Source: Planococcus sp. ISL-110
Lineage (GTDB): Bacteria > Bacillota > Bacilli > Bacillales_A > Planococcaceae
Direction of reading: 5' to 3'
Length of the DNA: 64,000 bases
NCBI RefSeq assembly: GCF_018613575.1
Contig: NZ_JAGGPX010000015.1
Span: 175,316 to 239,315 of the forward strand
The notes beneath the pieces were generated by a model. That model was given only the letters and a program-made list of their open reading frames with translations. It did no database searches and was not told where the DNA came from. Positions 61,414 to 64,000 of the stretch are shown here, in pieces (position 1 is the stretch's first letter; the number at the start of each line of letters is the position of its first letter). The position numbers and the translations under genes are program-made.

Positions 61414-62322
61414 TTATTTATTCAATATGGTTTCTTTCAAGTGATTAATATAAATCGTTGCCAGCGGGCTGTTCGGAACATTTTTACGTGTAATATAGCC
61501 AACCGTAATACGCTCATCCACCTTTAGTGGAAGCGCTACAATGTCATTATCGTTGATATCATAACTAATGATTCCTGTTGAAATCGTATAGCCATTCGAC
61601 CCGATCAGTAAATTAAATAAGGTTGCCCGGTCACTTACATGGATATTCTTCGGTCTTGAAATTGTGCTGAGTACCTCTTCAGAAAAGTAAAATGAATTAT
61701 ATTCCCCTTGTTCAAAAGAAAGATACGGAAAAGGATGCAAATCCTCCAGGGTCACGTACTTCTGGTTCGCAAGTGGATTCGTCGAGCTGATAAAAACATG
61801 TGGATCTGCTTCAAATAGTTTATGAAACGTTAAATTCCCTTCTCTAAGAAACTTAGATATCACCTGGCTATTGAAATCATTCAAGTATAAAATGCCAATT
61901 TCACTTCGAAGCTCTCTTACATCATCAATGATTTCATAGGTCCTAGTTTCTCGTAAGGTGAATTCATATTCATCCCGTTCATAATCTTTTAACAATTTTA
62001 CAAATGCACTGACTGCAAAGGAATAATGTTGTGCCGATACAGAGAAGTGCTGCTGTGGCGGCTGTTTCGTATTAGAATATTCATTTTCCAACAAGTCTGT
62101 TTGTTCAATCACCTGTCTTGCATACCCTAAAAACTTCGTACCCTCAGCAGTAATTATAATCCCCTTATTCGTACGTGAAAAAATAGTAATCCCTAGTTCA
62201 TTTTCCAACTCTTTGATCGCATTGGACAGACTCGGTTGACTAATAAACAATCGCTGCGCTGCTCTACTAATCGACCGGTTCCTCGCCACTTCGATCACGT
62301 ATTTTAATTGTTGGAATGTCAT
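61414..62322 (-). CDS. LysR-family transcriptional regulator
   Basis: This 302-residue protein has an N-terminal HTH (MTFQQLKYVIEVARNRSISRAAQRLFISQPSLS) and a substrate-binding effector domain. It lies 108 bases upstream of the methyltransferase gene in the same direction. By analogy it may sense methionine supply. GGAGG-like AGGAAAAGC precedes the ATG. Confidence 0.92.
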   Translation of the reverse strand: MTFQQLKYVIEVARNRSISRAAQRLFISQPSLSNAIKELENELGITIFSRTNKGIIITAEGTKFLGYARQVIEQTDLLENEYSNTKQPPQQHFSVSAQHYSFAVSAFVKLLKDYERDEYEFTLRETRTYEIIDDVRELRSEIGILYLNDFNSQVISKFLREGNLTFHKLFEADPHVFISSTNPLANQKYVTLEDLHPFPYLSFEQGEYNSFYFSEEVLSTISRPKNIHVSDRATLFNLLIGSNGYTISTGIISYDINDNDIVALPLKVDERITVGYITRKNVPNSPLATIYINHLKETILNK

Positions 62323-62508
62323 CTGCTTTTCCTCCCTGCCTTCATAATGCGGTTTTATTGTAGCATAGACAGCTTGTGAAGAATTTTAAGCAGTACCCGG
62401 TATGATTATGGACAGTGGTCCATGGTGTTTGACACAGAGTTGCAATTTTATGCTATCCATTTTTATCCGTCCTGTCCCTCACTTCCCGGCAATTTAACTG
62501 ACTATTCG

Positions 62509-62793
62509 ACGGCTATGCTGGCTATGAATCACTCGAGAATATCGAGCTGCTGGCTGTTGGGCGCATGCGCTTCGGAAATTCGATGAGGCCTCAAAGCATT
62601 GAAAGTTGCAGCGCCAGGCGTTATCCGTTCGACGATTGCCAAAAAGAGACTCAACTTCTGTACCCAATTATTTGCGATTGAACGCAAAATCAAAGATAAA
62701 GACGCAACAGAACGCCTTCAGGTCTAACAAAAGGATAGTCAGTTCTTGCAGGGCGCTTTTTTATAAATTGTCCATTAAATGGGGCTCGGTTCA
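62509..62793 (+). pseudogene. IS66 transposase scrap joined to an IS3 end
   Basis: YDGYAGYESLENIELLA and later KIKDKDATERLQV (in shifted frames) match the catalytic part of IS66 transposases. From about 62735 the sequence changes to TTTTTTATAAATTGTCCATT and GGGGCTCGGTTCA, the same right end as the IS3 remnant at 21.35-21.39 kb. It is an IS junction with no active gene. Confidence 0.6.
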
Positions 62794-62996
62794 CCTCTTG
62801 TATTAGTAGATAGCTATATATTCTGCGAATGACTGACTTTGACAGCTGGTATACTCAAACCATTCTAGAATAATCATTGTTATGGAAAAGTCAGTAAGTG
62901 AAGCGTATTGGGATTTTTATACATGAATAATAAACTATATAAATTTAGTTGATAGATGAGGGAGGATCGGAAGTATTTATATGCAAAGCAAAGCAT

Positions 62997-63041
62997 TCGA
63001 AAGACCAGTGACCTTAAATTAAGGGGTCACTGGTCTTTCGA
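62997..63041. terminator. strong stem-loop of an unassigned transcript
   Basis: TCGAAAGACCAGTGACC pairs with GGTCACTGGTCTTTCGA. A 13-codon frame (MQSKAFERPVTLN, 62981-63022) runs into it behind GGGAGGATC. No clear T run follows. Confidence 0.5.
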
Positions 63042-63120
63042 AATTTTGTGCAAAATAAAACTTGAATTGGTGCAATTTTCCTCTAACAGGGACAATTTCG
63101 GGTGTAATCTGAAATCACTA

Positions 63121-63168
63121 AAAAAGCAGCACAAGCAAGTGAGAACTAGTACTTGTGCTGCTTTGTTT
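63121..63168 (-). terminator. terminator of the cupredoxin gene
   Basis: AAAGCAGCACAAG pairs with CTTGTGCTGCTTT; on the minus strand six T residues follow. Confidence 0.85.
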
Positions 63169-63180
63169 TAGGATAGTTGC

Positions 63181-63660
63181 TTATTTAATCGCGACATTAT
63201 GCTTGACCTGATCCTGATTAGTCCACACGACCGTTGTCCCTGGGGCAACGGTAATCGTTTCTTCGCCAAATTCATAGTCGGCAATATTTACAGCGACTTC
63301 ACCCGTCTGTTCTGCTCCTTCTTCTACCAGAACAGTCATTTGCATGACCGGATGCGGCTCGCAAAAGATAGAAAACTCGCCCGCTTCATTAAACACGAAA
63401 CTGGTCTCTTCAGCGTTTGATAGCAAATCAGAGGCGGCACCGTTCTTAGCTTCAGGCGAACTTTCTTCCACAGGCTCCTCTTCTGTTTCCTCTTCTGTTT
63501 CCTCTACAATTGTTTCCCCTGTAGGTGTTTCTTCCTCAGTAGTGCTTTCCTGTTCTGTAACTTCTTCAGTATTCTCATTGGCTGTCGGCTGCTCTTCTCC
63601 ACAAGCTGCCAGCGAAAGAATACCTGCAGCGAGTACTAAACCAAATTTTTTGTTGATCAT
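63181..63660 (-). CDS. cupredoxin-like lipoprotein with swapped halves
   Basis: This 159-residue lipoprotein (lipobox LAAC) has an acidic Thr/Glu linker, then two cupredoxin blocks in reverse of the normal order. The usual C-terminal half (FNEAGEFSIFCEPHPVMQM with Cys, His and Met ligands) comes first. The usual N-terminal half (YEFGEETITVAPGTTVVWTN then HNV) comes last, and the stop follows at HNVAIK. All four type 1 copper ligands are present. It could be a circular permutant or the product of tandem-domain loss. It is probably an extracellular electron carrier or copper store. GGAGG-rich GAGGAGAAA precedes the ATG. Confidence 0.75.
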   Translation of the reverse strand: MINKKFGLVLAAGILSLAACGEEQPTANENTEEVTEQESTTEEETPTGETIVEETEEETEEEPVEESSPEAKNGAASDLLSNAEETSFVFNEAGEFSIFCEPHPVMQMTVLVEEGAEQTGEVAVNIADYEFGEETITVAPGTTVVWTNQDQVKHNVAIK

Positions 63661-63939
63661 TATTTTCTCCTCCTTTTTTTATCCTTTCTAATAGAACGTA
63701 AGCAAAGTTAAATTAGATTACCTTCTATATAAAATATATTTTCTTTGAAGAAAACAGAAACGGGCGTATTTATCTATCAACTATTATACATAGCAGCAAA
63801 TATAGAAAGAAAGCGGATAACCCATTATCTTCAAAGATTGAATAGTTTATTTAATTTTAAAATAAAGTGATCTAAATGATTTGCCCTTGCGTTATAACTG
63901 TATAACCAAAAAAAAAAAAGAAAAAGGGAGCGATTCTTT

Positions 63940-64000
63940 ATGAAATTAAACAAATGTCTTTTAGCACTTCCACTATCATTAGCCTTATTGGTACCAACAG
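63940..64000 (+). CDS. secreted protein, N-terminus only
   Basis: AAAAAGGGAGCG precedes an ATG that opens a signal peptide (MKLNKCLLALPLSLALLVPT) running off the window. The product cannot be identified from 20 residues. Confidence 0.6.
   Translation, partial: MKLNKCLLALPLSLALLVPT

Noticed and set aside
63940..64000. Treating the last partial gene as the missing nosZ.
   Set aside because: Only a signal peptide is visible, which says nothing about the mature protein, and it is 13 kb from the nos operon.

Overview
The window looks like the chromosome (or a large replicon) of a low-to-moderate GC Gram-positive bacterium of the Bacillota, most likely family Planococcaceae (Planococcus or a close relative). 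The grounds are strong AGGAGG-type ribosome binding sites, many lipobox lipoproteins, osmoprotectant uptake by Opu transporters, YitT, YolD, Asp23/AmaP and YflT-type stress proteins, and heavy insertion-sequence traffic. The genus is an inference; no rRNA or tRNA is present.

Layout. 1-3.4 kb: an OpuC/OsmX-type osmoprotectant ABC transporter, then YitT. 3.4-9.1 kb: an insertion-sequence landing zone. It holds a broken IS4 element, an IscB transposon with an intact RNA-guided nuclease and its omega RNA, truncated genes and an IS30 element. 9.3-20.5 kb: a defence island. A three-gene operon encodes a Sau3AI/MutH-like protein, a ParB-like protein and a PLD-SF2 helicase. It is followed by a BglII-like endonuclease, a secreted nuclease, a C5-cytosine methyltransferase with Vsr, an unknown protein and a DUF3427-DUF3883-like protein. 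20.7-23.8 kb: decayed sequence with IS3 remnants, YolD, a cut copy of a prs gene and its leader, and a DndD-like fragment. 23.9-34.3 kb: acidic lipoproteins, a YflT stress protein, a PAP2 phosphatase, a metallophosphatase, an extra prs with a long leader, an ACR3-like exporter, a lone sdhB and a diguanylate cyclase beside an EAL relic. 35.6-38.9 kb: the OpuA glycine betaine transporter, interrupted between opuAB and opuAC by a small inverted-repeat element. 39-46 kb: a cobalamin riboswitch cut off from any gene by an IS3-type element, a toxin-antitoxin pair between two identical palindromes, a GNAT protein, a potassium-channel-like protein, DUF421 proteins and more IS wreckage. 46.1-50.6 kb: a tightly overlapped nosL-nosD-nosL-nosY-nosF-tlpA operon with no nosZ. 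50.7-52 kb: asp23-DUF2273-amaP. 52.5-56 kb: a DUF6366-like gene hit by a second copy of the small element, and an MHYT-PAS-GGDEF-EAL protein. 56.4-59.7 kb: a Cd/Zn-type P1B ATPase and its CadC-type repressor sharing an operator. 59.8-64 kb: a dead BdbD gene, a BHMT-like methyltransferase, a LysR regulator, IS66/IS3 scraps and a cupredoxin lipoprotein whose halves are in swapped order.

How it works together. Two osmoprotectant importers and a betaine-homocysteine methyltransferase-like enzyme point to life in salt. Copper handling (nos assembly genes, cupredoxin) and metal efflux form a second theme. The most promising uncharacterised system is the 9.3-14.7 kb operon with its methyltransferase/Vsr/BglII-like neighbours. 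The Sau3AI-like part of its first protein lacks the catalytic acid, and Sau3AI and BglII families both read GATC-centred sites. Other leads are the IscB/omega RNA locus, the duplicated prs leader, the orphan cobalamin riboswitch, a probable AUU start in amaP and the permuted cupredoxin.
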